This document shows, one piece after another, positions 53,560 through 61,413 of a stretch of 61,413 nt of DNA. The DNA lies in contig DCEX01000013.1 of the NCBI GenBank assembly GCA_002315015.1, forward strand, positions 17,131 to 78,543. The letters run 5' to 3'. The translations under genes and the position numbers were made by a program. The number at the start of each line of letters is the position of its first letter. Within the stretch, counting starts at the first letter, position 1. Origin of the DNA: Faecalibacterium sp. UBA1819 (GTDB lineage: Bacteria > Bacillota > Clostridia > Oscillospirales > Ruminococcaceae). The notes beneath the pieces were generated by a model that made no database searches, was not told where the DNA came from, and saw only the letters and a list, made by a program, of their open reading frames with translations.

Positions 53560-54845
53560 GAAGCACTTTCTCCTACGCACAGCGCACTGTAAGACCCCGT
53601 TGCAAACACACTGGTGCTTCCGGGAATTAAAATGACCACCGGCACACGAACCTGCCCTGTTTTCGCTTCGATGGAAGAAGCGTCTACCTGCGCCACAATA
53701 TTTGCGGCACTCAGCTCCTCCAGCTCGCTTTTCTCACCCACCAGTTTCACATCGCTGATCACTTCTGTTGTCACCGTTACCTGCACGCCTGTTTGGGCGT
53801 TGATGACGCGAATATCATCCACATTCACGGTTTTTGAATCAAACTGCTGTGTGCTGAAATTCACCACAACAGTCTGCACATTGTCTACATTGACAAGCCC
53901 TTCGGGCAGCTGCACATTGATGGTCATGGGCACACCCGGCTCAAATTTGGTCATATCGATAAATCCAACCGTCACTTCTGTCACGGGGTCGATTTGCTCG
54001 GGCGTACCGCCGATGGTAATTTCCTTCACAGACAGCTGCGGTGAAAGCTGCGTGGTATCGTAATTGGTCGGCAGACCGGTATATTCGATTTTCACAGGTA
54101 CCTTTTTGGTTTTGTAAATGTTAATGCCAATTTCCACTTGGTCGGCGTCGGCAGTAATATTGCCTTGTTCCAACACATTGCCCTCGGCATCTCGATACTC
54201 CAAATGCGCCGTCGCCAAAATGGAATTGGTGTAAACCTGATCGCTTAAAACAGGCTTTGCCACCACTTTGGCCACTCGGTCAATTTCCGACTTCGGCCCG
54301 CGCAGGGTAACTTCCTGCGGAGAGGGAGGAGCCGCATCCGGGAAGTAATCATCCGGGGTTTTGAGGTCGCTCAAATCTACTTCAACGGCAAACTTTTTGC
54401 TGCTTACCTGCTCAAATGTCACTTCTACTGTATCAGAGGGCATCACTTCAATAATATTGACCGAATCGGCAAAGCTGACGCCGGAACGTTTGGCCTCCAA
54501 ACGCAGGGTATATGTTCCCGCATTCGTCACGCTGGAATAATCAGGATAAACAATAAAATCCGACGCAGTCAAACGGCTGACCACATTGCCGTCGCCAATC
54601 ACTTTCAGTTTTACCGACATATCGGGCGGATCAATGATATCCAGCCCGCGGAAGGAGTATCCAGAGGTATTGTAATCCCAGCTGACTTTTACGTTGGAAA
54701 TCACCCATTCTGTATTGGGCTGAAGCGTCACCACCACAGCCCACAGCACCACGGCTGCAAACAGGCTGAACACGGCACAAAAGCGCTTGTCGGCAAAGAT
54801 TTTTTCCAATCGGCTGACGCCTTCTTTTTTATCTTTTTTCCCCAT
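53556..54845 (-). CDS. cdaR: CdaA regulator CdaR (YbbR domains)
   Basis: 429 residues: a membrane helix at about 20-40 (FCAVFSLFAAVVLWAVVVTL), then extracytoplasmic YbbR repeats (for example KKVPVKIEYTGLPTNYD and KLKVIGDGNVVSRLTASDFI). It modulates the c-di-AMP synthase CdaA. ATG at 54845 follows GGAGGAG and overlaps the cdaA end by 17 nt. Confidence 0.93.
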   Translation of the reverse strand: MGKKDKKEGVSRLEKIFADKRFCAVFSLFAAVVLWAVVVTLQPNTEWVISNVKVSWDYNTSGYSFRGLDIIDPPDMSVKLKVIGDGNVVSRLTASDFIVYPDYSSVTNAGTYTLRLEAKRSGVSFADSVNIIEVMPSDTVEVTFEQVSSKKFAVEVDLSDLKTPDDYFPDAAPPSPQEVTLRGPKSEIDRVAKVVAKPVLSDQVYTNSILATAHLEYRDAEGNVLEQGNITADADQVEIGINIYKTKKVPVKIEYTGLPTNYDTTQLSPQLSVKEITIGGTPEQIDPVTEVTVGFIDMTKFEPGVPMTINVQLPEGLVNVDNVQTVVVNFSTQQFDSKTVNVDDIRVINAQTGVQVTVTTEVISDVKLVGEKSELEELSAANIVAQVDASSIEAKTGQVRVPVVILIPGSTSVFATGSYSALCVGESAS

Positions 54846-55683
54846 GCTTTCTCCTCCAGAACGGCTGTTTTTTCTCCTCGGCTTCGGGCGGAACCACATC
54901 GCCCTCCAGCAGGCTGAACAGGTTTTGGCGGTCCAGCCGTCGAATTAACACGCCGTTTTTCGCAAGCGAAATAATGCCGGTTTCCTCGCTGACCACAACC
55001 ACAACCGCATCGGAATTTTCGCTCATGCCCAGTGCGGCGCGGTGGCGGGTTCCCATATCTTTACCAATTTCTAAATTGTCGGAAAGCGGCAAAAAGCATC
55101 CTGCGGCTTCCAGCTTTCCGTCCCGAATTACGACTGCGCCGTCGTGCAGCGGCGTTCCGACATAGAAAATCGTGCCAAGCGTTTCGGGCGTTACTTCCGC
55201 GCCCAGATAGGTTCCCGTTTTAATAATTTCGCTCAAATTGGTCTTGCGTTCAAACACAATCAACGCACCGGTGGATGTATCGCTCAAGCGCTCTGCCGCA
55301 TCACACACAGCCACAGCCGCGCTTTTCCACGCAGCGCGCACGTCACCCGGTATTTTTTTGCCGCGAAACAGCTCAATGCCCATAAAGTTTGCGCGGCCCA
55401 CCTGCTCCAGCGCACGGCGCAGCTCCGGCTGAAACACCACTACAATTGCTACAAGGCCGAAGCTCATAATGCCATTGATAATCCAGTTGAGGGTGCGCAT
55501 GTTGAGTATCATCGCAAGCACCCACGCGATCAAAAGCACCAAAATTCCTTTTGCAAGCTGCGCAGTGCGCGTTTGACGCACCAGCTGAATTACTTCATAA
55601 ATAATGAAGGCAACCACCAAAATATCCAGTAAATCAAAAGGGAAACTGAAATTAGCGGCCAGCGTATTTAAAAAAGCCGTCAC
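54829..55683 (-). CDS. cdaA: Diadenylate cyclase CdaA
   Basis: Makes c-di-AMP from two ATP. 284 residues: three N-terminal membrane helices, then the DAC domain with LHDGAVVIRDGK (DGA motif) and GTRHRAALG (RHR motif). The start is GTG after GGAGGAGG. The cdaA-cdaR pair is conserved in Firmicutes, but the usual glmM does not follow; an FAD protein does. Confidence 0.95.
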   Translation of the reverse strand: MTAFLNTLAANFSFPFDLLDILVVAFIIYEVIQLVRQTRTAQLAKGILVLLIAWVLAMILNMRTLNWIINGIMSFGLVAIVVVFQPELRRALEQVGRANFMGIELFRGKKIPGDVRAAWKSAAVAVCDAAERLSDTSTGALIVFERKTNLSEIIKTGTYLGAEVTPETLGTIFYVGTPLHDGAVVIRDGKLEAAGCFLPLSDNLEIGKDMGTRHRAALGMSENSDAVVVVVSEETGIISLAKNGVLIRRLDRQNLFSLLEGDVVPPEAEEKKQPFWRRKHGEKR

Positions 55684-55750
55684 GCTTTCCTCCTCCTTTT
55701 CTCTCCATTTCTATTGAACCCGTACCTTGCGGCACGGCGTTGGCGCACAC

Positions 55751-56881
55751 TTATGCCCGAACCAGCAGGCACACCGCGTGGGCTGCAATTCCCTGCTCTG
55801 CACCGGTAAAGCCCAGCTTTTCCTCCGTTGTCGCCTTCACGGAAATATCCTCTTTTGCAGCGCCAAGCGCCTCGGCTAAGCGAACGCGCATCGCTTCAAT
55901 ATGCGGCGCAAGCTTGGGACGCTGGCAAAGAATCGTCGCGTCAATATTTCCTACGCGCCATCCCTCGTCGGAAAGCACTTTTCCCACACGGCGCAAAAGC
56001 TCGATGCTGTCGGCTCCTTCATAGGCGGGGTCATTGTCGGGGAACAGTTTGCCAATATCGCCTTTGGCTGCCGCACCCAGCAAAGCGTCCATGACCGCAT
56101 GGGTCAGCACGTCGGCATCGGAATGGCCCAAAAGGCCTTTCTCAAACGGAATTTCCACACCGCCCAAAATCAGCTTTCGCCCCTCTGCCAAGCGGTGTAC
56201 ATCATATCCGTGTCCAATTCTCATGCCTTCACTCTCCTTTTTCACGGGCAAATCTTCCCATGTTGTAATCTTGTAATTGGCATAGCTGCCCTGCGTTAAA
56301 ACCACACGCTTGCCCGCACGCTCGTAAACGGAGCAATCATCTGTCACATGGTCGGTTGGGGTATGTTCCAGCAGCTCTAAATATTCTTCCCGGCGAAAAC
56401 ACTGCGGCGTTTGCACCGCAAACAAGGTGCTGCGGTCGGGCGTACTGGAAACGATATCTTTTTTTGCAATTTTCACCGTGTCTTTTACGGGAACCGCCGG
56501 GGCGGCTGCCCCGTGGCGAATCGCCGCGGAAAGTGCGCGCTCAATTACCTCCGCGCTCACAAAGGGGCGTGCCGCATCGTGGATGGCAACATAGTCGCCC
56601 GTTGCCTCCTGCAAGCCCGCACGCACACTGTCGTGGCGCGTTGCCCCTCCCTTTACCAAACGGACAGCGCCGCCCAGTTTCTTCACGGCATCCTGTACAT
56701 AAGTACGGCGGGGGTCGCTGACCACAATCAGCTCATCCACTGCCGGATGGCCTGCCAAAGCCTCCATGCTGCGCAGCAATACACTGCGGCCTTCCCATTC
56801 GTATGCCAGCTTATCAAAGCCCATGCGCGTGGAATTGCCTGCGGCCACCAAAATGGCGCTTACGCGAAATCCGCTGTGCAT
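55751..56881 (-). CDS. ispDF: Bifunctional IspD/IspF isoprenoid enzyme
   Basis: 376 residues. IspD (about 1-215) has [27 protein letters not shown] and KITTWEDL. IspF (about 220-376) has [20 protein letters not shown] and [20 protein letters not shown]. It catalyses MEP-pathway steps 2 and 4; fusion is common where the two domains channel. Together with ispH at 27 kb, three MEP steps are encoded in this window. Confidence 0.95.
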   Translation of the reverse strand: MHSGFRVSAILVAAGNSTRMGFDKLAYEWEGRSVLLRSMEALAGHPAVDELIVVSDPRRTYVQDAVKKLGGAVRLVKGGATRHDSVRAGLQEATGDYVAIHDAARPFVSAEVIERALSAAIRHGAAAPAVPVKDTVKIAKKDIVSSTPDRSTLFAVQTPQCFRREEYLELLEHTPTDHVTDDCSVYERAGKRVVLTQGSYANYKITTWEDLPVKKESEGMRIGHGYDVHRLAEGRKLILGGVEIPFEKGLLGHSDADVLTHAVMDALLGAAAKGDIGKLFPDNDPAYEGADSIELLRRVGKVLSDEGWRVGNIDATILCQRPKLAPHIEAMRVRLAEALGAAKEDISVKATTEEKLGFTGAEQGIAAHAVCLLVRA

Positions 56882-56893
56882 CTTTCTGCCTCC

Positions 56894-57247
56894 TTACTTT
56901 TTCTCGAGCGCCAGCAAAACTGCCAAGGACACTACGGGAAACAGCTGCGGAATCACCATGCCCAGCGCATCTGGAAAAGAAAGCAGCATAGCAAACACAA
57001 CCGGCACAAACACGCACGCAGCGTGCAGCAAATACCATTTTGTCACAGCGGCAGCGTCAGGCGCAGCCTCAAAAGCCTTTGCCAAGCACCAAAGCCCGGC
57101 CGCAGCAAAACCCAGCCCCAGCAAAGCGCTGAAAATGCGCAGCCAGCCGGCATAGTTCATCGCCCACATGACCGCTAAAATCAAGGCTGTCGCTGCGGCA
57201 GTAATGCCCCAAGCCTTCCAAAATAACGCTTTTGTTTTTCTTGTCAT
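56894..57247 (-). CDS. Small membrane protein, 117 residues
   Basis: Not recognised. About four hydrophobic helices are visible: ITAAATALILAVMWAMNYAG, IFSALLGLGFAAAGLWCLA, LLHAACVFVPVVFAMLLSF and IPQLFPVVSLAVLLAL. ATG at 57247 follows AAGGAG 6 nt upstream. It lies 12 nt before ispDF, so it is probably cotranscribed. Confidence 0.75.
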   Translation of the reverse strand: MTRKTKALFWKAWGITAAATALILAVMWAMNYAGWLRIFSALLGLGFAAAGLWCLAKAFEAAPDAAAVTKWYLLHAACVFVPVVFAMLLSFPDALGMVIPQLFPVVSLAVLLALEKK

Positions 57248-57955
57248 GGCGAACTCCTTATTCTCATGGCACACCACACCATGCTAAATACTTTATTATT
57301 ATAACACCTCCCATTCGGGTTGACCAGCCCCGCCGTGTGAAAAGTATTCAAAAATGCGACTTTTGCGGTATAGTCATCATAATCCATGCGAACTCTTACA
57401 GCTTTCCACCCGTGCAGCAACTATATTTTTCTGTTTTTCTCCCCTTCTGCTGCTCCCATAAACATCAAAAAGCTTCTCTTTCACCCGTTTCAGGGAAAGA
57501 GAAGCTTTTAAAGCAAAATCTTCTTTTGTTCTATGTTTGATTTGAAATGTTTTGAAGCAGTCAAACCACTTCAGCCGCCGCATAAACCCCAAAGCCGTCA
57601 ACTAAATTCACCAGTGTGACCGCAACTGCAAAAACTCCTAAGCAATCAATGCTAGGGTGCATATTCCGGCAACTCCATTGATTACAGCGTAAACTTTTAG
57701 TGCTTGTGCAACTTAGTGACTACACCGGCTTCCCGTTACTCCATACTGATTGTTTCTAGCTTGAATCACGGCATCAATTACAATATCTGTTTCCAGTGTT
57801 TTCTGCATATTTGTCTTTGGAGGCTCTTGATTTGGAATTTGTTTCCCGTGCATTTGTAACAGCATAACTTCAACGGCGGACATCTATTCCACAAAATTGT
57901 TTTGGGTAGTTCGGCTTGTTTCATTCACTTTCTTAACATCTATTCCTTTCCATTT
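57248..57955. other. Gene-poor interval between ispDF operon and accessory module
   Basis: This 700-nt AT-rich stretch includes an extended -10 (TGTTATAAT, 57298-57303) for the small membrane protein, the hairpin at 57468-57509 and fragments of coding sequence. A 56-codon frame (57713-57883, minus, MSAVEVMLLQMHGKQIPNQE) continues in phase past stops toward the lipoprotein, suggesting decay. No family was recognised. Confidence 0.5.
57468..57509. terminator. 15-bp perfect inverted repeat, orphan terminator-like hairpin
   Basis: AAAAGCTTCTCTTTC pairs exactly with its complement around 12 nt. It lies 450 nt from the nearest supported stop (57956), with decayed sequence between. It may end a transcript from the lost gene. 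Confidence 0.55.
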
Positions 57956-59020
57956 TTATGAGGCGTAATCATTGAAAACAAGCAAATTCCGAAGGATCCC
58001 AATTTCCTCCATAAAGTCATTGAAATCCTCTTTGGTAGGAAATGCCAATTCATATAATCCAAGCGTTTGGTTCAATGCCAAGTTCACAAAACGAAGCTCA
58101 TCTTCTGTGTATTCAGATGCCTCCCCGGATCTAACAGCACTTTCATCAAAATATTTCTTTTCATCCTCAATTTGTTCAAAAAAACTATCAATAATCTGCG
58201 CTGTTGCATTGCAAACACCAAACATATTCTCTATTCTGCCGGAACTCCACGGTGCTTTTCCGCTATCCAATAAAAGAGCTTGTTTTTCATCTTTTTCAAA
58301 AGATTCTCCGGTTTCCACATGATATCCCTTTGCAGTGTAATCAATCATTGCAGACAAATAGTAGTGTTCCTCTAAGTCGCGAGTAATGGTGTTATCAATT
58401 ATCACTTTTGAAAAACAAAATTCTGTATATCGCAAGTCGTTTTTTTGTTCCAAATCATGCTTATCTTCCAAAATACGGCTATCCAATATCACTCCGCTAA
58501 AAGCCGATAAATATACTGACTTTTCCCACCCAATCAAATTCTCAGCGAAATCCACCATTTCCCATGGAAGATCATATTGTACATATTTTCCTTCATCCTC
58601 GGAAGAAAACACAATATCTCCGCGCAGGTTTTCTCCTTTTTCCCCAATCACACGCTGGACATTTTCCGGCTGCATTCCTGCATCGGGCATTTTAATCTCA
58701 ACATCATATTCTCCCGCAGGAAGTGGGACATTTCCATTTTGAAACGGCCCTGCTACAGCGTTTCCGCCTGATACCGTCACCTCTTTCTGCGCACTGTAAC
58801 GACCATTGGCTAAACCCGAACTGCCTACTCCTTTTACACTTACAACCAACGTTGTTGCATCGGGAAGGTTGGTTTGAATGGTAAAATAAGCGTCTCCCAA
58901 TTCATCAACTTCTCCGTCACAAGAAATTGTCACATTCAACGGCGCACCCGAACACCCTGCCGCAAGGAGCATCAAACACATACTGCAAAGAATGACAACC
59001 AGCCTTTTCACTTTCAACAT
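57956..59020 (-). CDS. Lipoprotein of unknown function
   Basis: About 354 residues. The signal peptide ends in LLAAGCSG, so Cys is the likely lipidation site. Next comes a beta-sandwich-like region (VTISCDGEVDELGDAYFTIQ) and a helical acidic C-terminal half. No named domain was recognised. The Shine-Dalgarno GAAAGG abuts the ATG at 59020, and a TTG at 59032 is an alternative, so the start is uncertain. It follows the zinc-ribbon gene by 53 nt and is visibly more AT-rich than the neighbourhood. Confidence 0.8.
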   Translation of the reverse strand: MLKVKRLVVILCSMCLMLLAAGCSGAPLNVTISCDGEVDELGDAYFTIQTNLPDATTLVVSVKGVGSSGLANGRYSAQKEVTVSGGNAVAGPFQNGNVPLPAGEYDVEIKMPDAGMQPENVQRVIGEKGENLRGDIVFSSEDEGKYVQYDLPWEMVDFAENLIGWEKSVYLSAFSGVILDSRILEDKHDLEQKNDLRYTEFCFSKVIIDNTITRDLEEHYYLSAMIDYTAKGYHVETGESFEKDEKQALLLDSGKAPWSSGRIENMFGVCNATAQIIDSFFEQIEDEKKYFDESAVRSGEASEYTEDELRFVNLALNQTLGLYELAFPTKEDFNDFMEEIGILRNLLVFNDYAS

Positions 59021-59073
59021 CCTTTCACTCAAAATCCATTATCCCCATACCAAAAACTTGGTATATCTCTTTC

Positions 59074-59703
59074 TCAGAACATTTTCATTACCTTTTCAAT
59101 GTTTTCCTGCGGTATTTCTTCACCGTGCCTCAATACTTCTTGCATGGTTACATCAAAGGCAATTGCATTTCTAGCCAATGCACCTATCTCTCGCACTTCC
59201 TCCTCACTCAAGCTGCTCAAATCTACATTTGCGTAATATTCAACTTTGTCTGATGTATCATGAATCAAATGTCTCTCTCCATTTTCATCCTCTTGGTAAG
59301 ATACCCTGCCTGCTGTGTATCCTCCGCCTTGATTTTGAGCGGTATAAGAAATAATCAATACATTTTCTTTGTACTCCGGCACTTCGATTGCCGCAAATGC
59401 CTGTTTTATCTGTAACGAATCGGGATTGAGGATGTCTTGCCGCAATTCTTCCACTGCATGATAGAGCCATCTTTCTTCCGTGGAAAGCAACGCAACTCTC
59501 ATTTTGGGAAGTGCTGCAATAACAAGCAGCAAACACGCCGCCATAACCGCGGCGATGACAGCCATTCTCTTGGTAAATCTTGTTTTTACAGTAGAAAGCA
59601 GCTTTTGTGTCAACGCAGGCCGTAATGTATATCCGCAATTTGGACAGTTTGCCGCCATATCAGAAATTTCTTTTTTGCATTCAGGACATTGAATCAGCGC
59701 CAT
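59074..59703 (-). CDS. Zinc-ribbon membrane protein, unknown function
   Basis: 209 residues. The N-terminal zinc ribbon is CPECKKEISDMAANCPNCGY, then a membrane helix at about 47-64 (MAVIAAVMAACLLLVIAALP) and an outward-facing ~145-residue domain. It has a strong promoter at 59738-59766 and AAGGAGG before its ATG. It is transcribed with the lipoprotein and divergently from the XRE gene. Confidence 0.85.
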   Translation of the reverse strand: MALIQCPECKKEISDMAANCPNCGYTLRPALTQKLLSTVKTRFTKRMAVIAAVMAACLLLVIAALPKMRVALLSTEERWLYHAVEELRQDILNPDSLQIKQAFAAIEVPEYKENVLIISYTAQNQGGGYTAGRVSYQEDENGERHLIHDTSDKVEYYANVDLSSLSEEEVREIGALARNAIAFDVTMQEVLRHGEEIPQENIEKVMKMF

Positions 59704-59737
59704 TTTTCTTCCTCCTTAACTTTAAATTTCTAAAAGT

Positions 59738-59766
59738 AGTATAGAAAACTTTGCATTAATTGTCAA
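59738..59766 (-). promoter_or_regulatory. Promoter of the zinc-ribbon/lipoprotein pair
   Basis: A perfect TTGACA and TATACT are 17 nt apart on the minus strand, 35 nt before the ATG. Its -35 is shared with the plus-strand XRE promoter. Confidence 0.8.
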
Positions 59767-59798
59767 TAGAACTATACATATTTAGATAATTTATTATC
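59760..59798 (+). promoter_or_regulatory. XRE promoter and palindromic operator candidate
   Basis: On the plus strand TTGTCA (59760-59765) and TAGATA (59783-59788) are 17 nt apart; the -35 overlaps the opposite promoter's -35. GATAAT-TT-ATTATC (59785-59798) covers the -10/start, a natural place for repression by the XRE protein. Confidence 0.5.
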
Positions 59799-59840
59799 AT
59801 TCTGTGCATAGTAAAGTTATCACATAGGGAGGTGATGGCT

Positions 59841-60125
59841 TTGATTTCCTCCGCCATTAAAACATTACGCGCTAATATGGGCTTGTCCCAAGCCGCTTTG
59901 GCAAAAAAACTGGGGGTTACGCGCGCAAGCGTTAATGCTTGGGAAATGGACGTTTCTTCTCCAACTGCACAATACATTGCTGAAATGGCACGCCTGTTTC
60001 ACACTTCGACGGATTTCATTTTGGGATTAGAAAGCGAAGAAAAAATTGTATTGCGCGGAATGAGCGAGGAAGAAAAACATCTTATATATAATCTTGTAGA
60101 ATACATTTCCAAAAATCACCAATAA
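59841..60125 (+). CDS. XRE-family HTH regulator
   Basis: 94 residues. The HTH is MGLSQAALAKKLGVTRASVN and the ending MARLFHTSTDFILGLE is typical of XRE. Candidates at 59832 (GTG) and 59835 (ATG) are too close to the GGGAGG; the TTG at 59841, 8 nt away, gives MISSAIKTLRANMGLSQ. The C-terminal ~25 residues are helical. It faces away from the zinc-ribbon gene and probably controls both. Confidence 0.87.
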   Translation: MISSAIKTLRANMGLSQAALAKKLGVTRASVNAWEMDVSSPTAQYIAEMARLFHTSTDFILGLESEEKIVLRGMSEEEKHLIYNLVEYISKNHQ

Positions 60126-60163
60126 CAAAAACGAGTTACTGCTAAAGCTTCGGCTCAACAAAA

Positions 60164-60206
60164 AAATCCTCTCCCGTTTTCCTTTTCAAAAAACAGGAGA
60201 GGATTT
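60164..60206. terminator. Terminator of spo0A (also downstream of XRE)
   Basis: AAATCCTCTCC pairs with GGAGAGGATTT around a 21-nt loop that can pair further. TTTTTTTG follows on the minus strand, 19 nt after the spo0A stop. XRE ends 38 nt away on the other strand, so it may serve both. Confidence 0.85.
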
Positions 60207-60225
60207 CTATTTCACAAATTCGAGA

Positions 60226-60975
60226 TTATGCAATGCGATGGCTTTTTTTATCCAGGCGCATTTTATCAGAAATCATGGCAATAAACTCGGAATTGGTCGG
60301 TTTGCCGCGCAGATTGTGAATGGTATATCCGAAATAGCTGTTGAGGGTATCCACATCGCCGCGGTCCCATGCCACTTCAATGGCGTGGCGAATGGCGCGT
60401 TCTACACGGCTGGAGGTGGTGCTGTTGCGTTTGGCAATTTCCGGGTACAGCTTCTTGGTTACGCTGTTGATATACTCGCCGTCGCCTACTGTGAGCAAAA
60501 TGGCATCACGCAAAAACTGATACCCTTTAATGTGAGCCGGAACGCCAATCTGATGCAGAATATCCGTCACGGTACACTCATCATCCGGCACATGTACACG
60601 CTTGACTGGACGGCCCGCAGCACTCAGTACGCGCTGCGCCATGGCCTGCGGGTCAAACGGCTTTAAAAAGTAGAACAAAAATCCGCTTTCTACCAGCTCG
60701 GCCTCCAGCGTATCGTCCGAAAAACCACCCATCACGAAAAAGGCCGCCTGTACTCCCTGCTGTTCACAGCGCTGCTTCACGCTGATAGCATCCAGCCCGG
60801 GCATAAATGCGTCCAGCACAACCACATCCGGGCGCTGTTCCACAATGGCAGCCAAAGCGCGGTGGCCGTCTTTTTCACACACGATGCACTCAGCATCCTT
60901 TTGGCGCAGCAGCTCCACGCAGCTTTGGGTCAGTGTTTCGTTTCCGTCCGTCATCAATACTTTTACTTGTGCCAT
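60226..60975 (-). CDS. spo0A: Sporulation master regulator Spo0A, with altered receiver
   Basis: 249 residues. The C-terminal DNA-binding domain is canonical (SRVERAIRHAIEVAWDRGDV, SNEF-like NSEFIAMISDK). The receiver (1-120) keeps Asp10, the phosphoacceptor Asp55 (VVLDAFMP) and Lys105 (LKPFD). However, the second acidic residue is Gly11 (MTDGNETL, not DDN), and the switch Thr is Gly83 (FVMGGFSDD, not LTAF). Phosphotransfer may be altered. GGAGG lies 8 nt before the ATG at 60975; the frame to 60990 is not used. Confidence 0.95.
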   Translation of the reverse strand: MAQVKVLMTDGNETLTQSCVELLRQKDAECIVCEKDGHRALAAIVEQRPDVVVLDAFMPGLDAISVKQRCEQQGVQAAFFVMGGFSDDTLEAELVESGFLFYFLKPFDPQAMAQRVLSAAGRPVKRVHVPDDECTVTDILHQIGVPAHIKGYQFLRDAILLTVGDGEYINSVTKKLYPEIAKRNSTTSSRVERAIRHAIEVAWDRGDVDTLNSYFGYTIHNLRGKPTNSEFIAMISDKMRLDKKSHRIA

Positions 60976-61167
60976 TGTTCTTTCCTCCAAAATTCCGAAG
61001 CACTTTTTTACAAAAAGGCTCTTGTTTTTTTGTCAGGCCATCCGTTTGGCAGCCAATCTTCTGCACCGACCGAATAACCCTCTGATTTTGTTTCGTTTTA
61101 ACAGCGCAGGCTTGTCCCGCCCCTTGCGGCGATGCACATTTCGTGTGTTCCTGCCGTTCTATTCCAG

Positions 61168-61196
61168 ATATTACCATATATTTCCATTATTGGCAA
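61168..61196 (-). promoter_or_regulatory. Promoter of spo0A
   Basis: TTGCCA and TAATAT (with an extended TG) are 17 nt apart on the minus strand. The leader to the ATG is about 185 nt. No sigma-H-type AGGAATT/GAAT pair was evident. Confidence 0.65.
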
Positions 61197-61240
61197 TAGT
61201 TTCTGCCTAAAAATTTCCATAAATTGTAAATCTTTTCTTT

Positions 61241-61247
61241 TTCGACA
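61241..61247 (-). promoter_or_regulatory. 0A box upstream of spo0A
   Basis: TGTCGAA on the minus strand exactly matches the Spo0A recognition heptamer, 45 nt upstream of the promoter's -35. Autoregulation is plausible, but a 7-mer occurs several times in 61 kb by chance. Confidence 0.45.
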
Positions 61248-61306
61248 GTTTTCTGCCACCGATGTTTCTATATTTGTTGTTTTTAGAGAAAAGACCCCTT
61301 ATATCA

Positions 61307-61339
61307 AAAGGCTCTGCATCCAAACAATGCAGAGCCTTT
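61307..61339 (-). terminator. Terminator of a gene beyond the window
   Basis: A perfect 13-bp stem (AAAGGCTCTGCAT with its complement, 7-nt loop) is followed by TTTTGATA on the minus strand. It should end a minus-strand gene whose last codons may lie in 61378-61413 (frame ending TAA at 61378), too little to identify. Confidence 0.75.
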
Positions 61340-61413
61340 GAGACTCTCGAAAAACTGCCGCCTGATTCAAAGAGAACTTAGGCTGTAAGGGGAAAAAGGC
61401 TTGGAAAAGGGGG

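Noticed and set aside
57377..57601. 74-codon minus-strand frame
   Set aside because: It is crossed by the perfect 57468-57509 hairpin and has no Shine-Dalgarno or recognisable domain.
1..61413. CRISPR arrays, tRNA, rRNA or tmRNA genes
   Set aside because: No regularly spaced direct repeats, cloverleaf-like sequences or rRNA-like stretches were seen in the non-coding intervals.

Overview
The window is a stretch of a low-GC Gram-positive chromosome, most likely a spore-forming member of the Clostridia close to Oscillospiraceae/Ruminococcaceae. The evidence is Spo0A, the yabP-yabQ-divIC sporulation/division cluster, an IspH-S1 fusion (typical of Clostridia), HemZ, RqcH/RqcP, CdaA/CdaR and sigma-A-type promoters. 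Almost every gene lies on the minus strand, so the biology reads from high to low coordinates. Plus-strand genes are the IS256 transposase fragment at the left edge, murC (35.3 kb) and a small XRE regulator (59.8 kb).

Layout. 1-1.3 kb: tail of an IS256-family element and an unrecognised 191-residue protein. 1.4-17.1 kb: a complete S10-spc-alpha ribosomal cluster (rpsJ to rplQ, with secY, adk, map, infA and rpoA inside), driven by a clear promoter at 17.05-17.08 kb followed by a ~315-nt leader. The cluster is tightly packed except for two ~110-nt spacers either side of rplC-rplD-rplW; both hold predicted RNA hairpins, and the rplW-rplB spacer has four in a row. 17.1-20.7 kb: DUF1858 protein, trmK, nif3 and rqcH, with promoter and terminator visible. 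20.7-25.4 kb: two unknown membrane proteins, an SDR, tadA, a CPBP-type membrane protein and an SPL-like radical SAM protein. 25.5-27.0 kb: a lipoprotein built from five related repeats. 27.2-34.3 kb: ispH-S1, plsC, cmk, a frameshifted flavoprotein, an SGNH-type protein and an MBOAT acyltransferase. 34.3-36.6 kb: a CCA-adding-enzyme homologue without its catalytic head, divergent from murC.

36.6-45.4 kb: a gene-free interval with a strong promoter, hairpins and a 17-bp perfect terminator-like repeat (candidate small RNA), then mazF, an HD protein, acpS, hpf, yabR-like, divIC, yabQ, yabP, rqcP, hup, mazG, a zinc-ribbon protein and a nucleoside kinase. 43.9-57.3 kb: hemZ, an MBL hydrolase, dtd, relA, recJ, an XpaC-like protein, an FAD protein, cdaR, cdaA, ispDF and a small membrane protein. 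57.3-60.1 kb: a more AT-rich accessory island with a lipoprotein, a zinc-ribbon membrane protein and a divergent XRE regulator whose promoters share a -35 box. 60.2-61.4 kb: spo0A with its promoter, a perfect 0A-box heptamer and the terminator of a gene beyond the window.

Functionally the window joins translation (ribosome, RqcH/RqcP rescue, HPF, tRNA modification, RelA), isoprenoid and envelope synthesis, nucleotide signalling (ppGpp, c-di-AMP) and sporulation control. The most unusual items are the headless CCA-enzyme homologue, the candidate small RNA, the four-hairpin spacer before rplB, the Spo0A receiver lacking two conserved phosphorylation residues, and the XRE-linked accessory module. 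No tRNA, rRNA or CRISPR array was seen.
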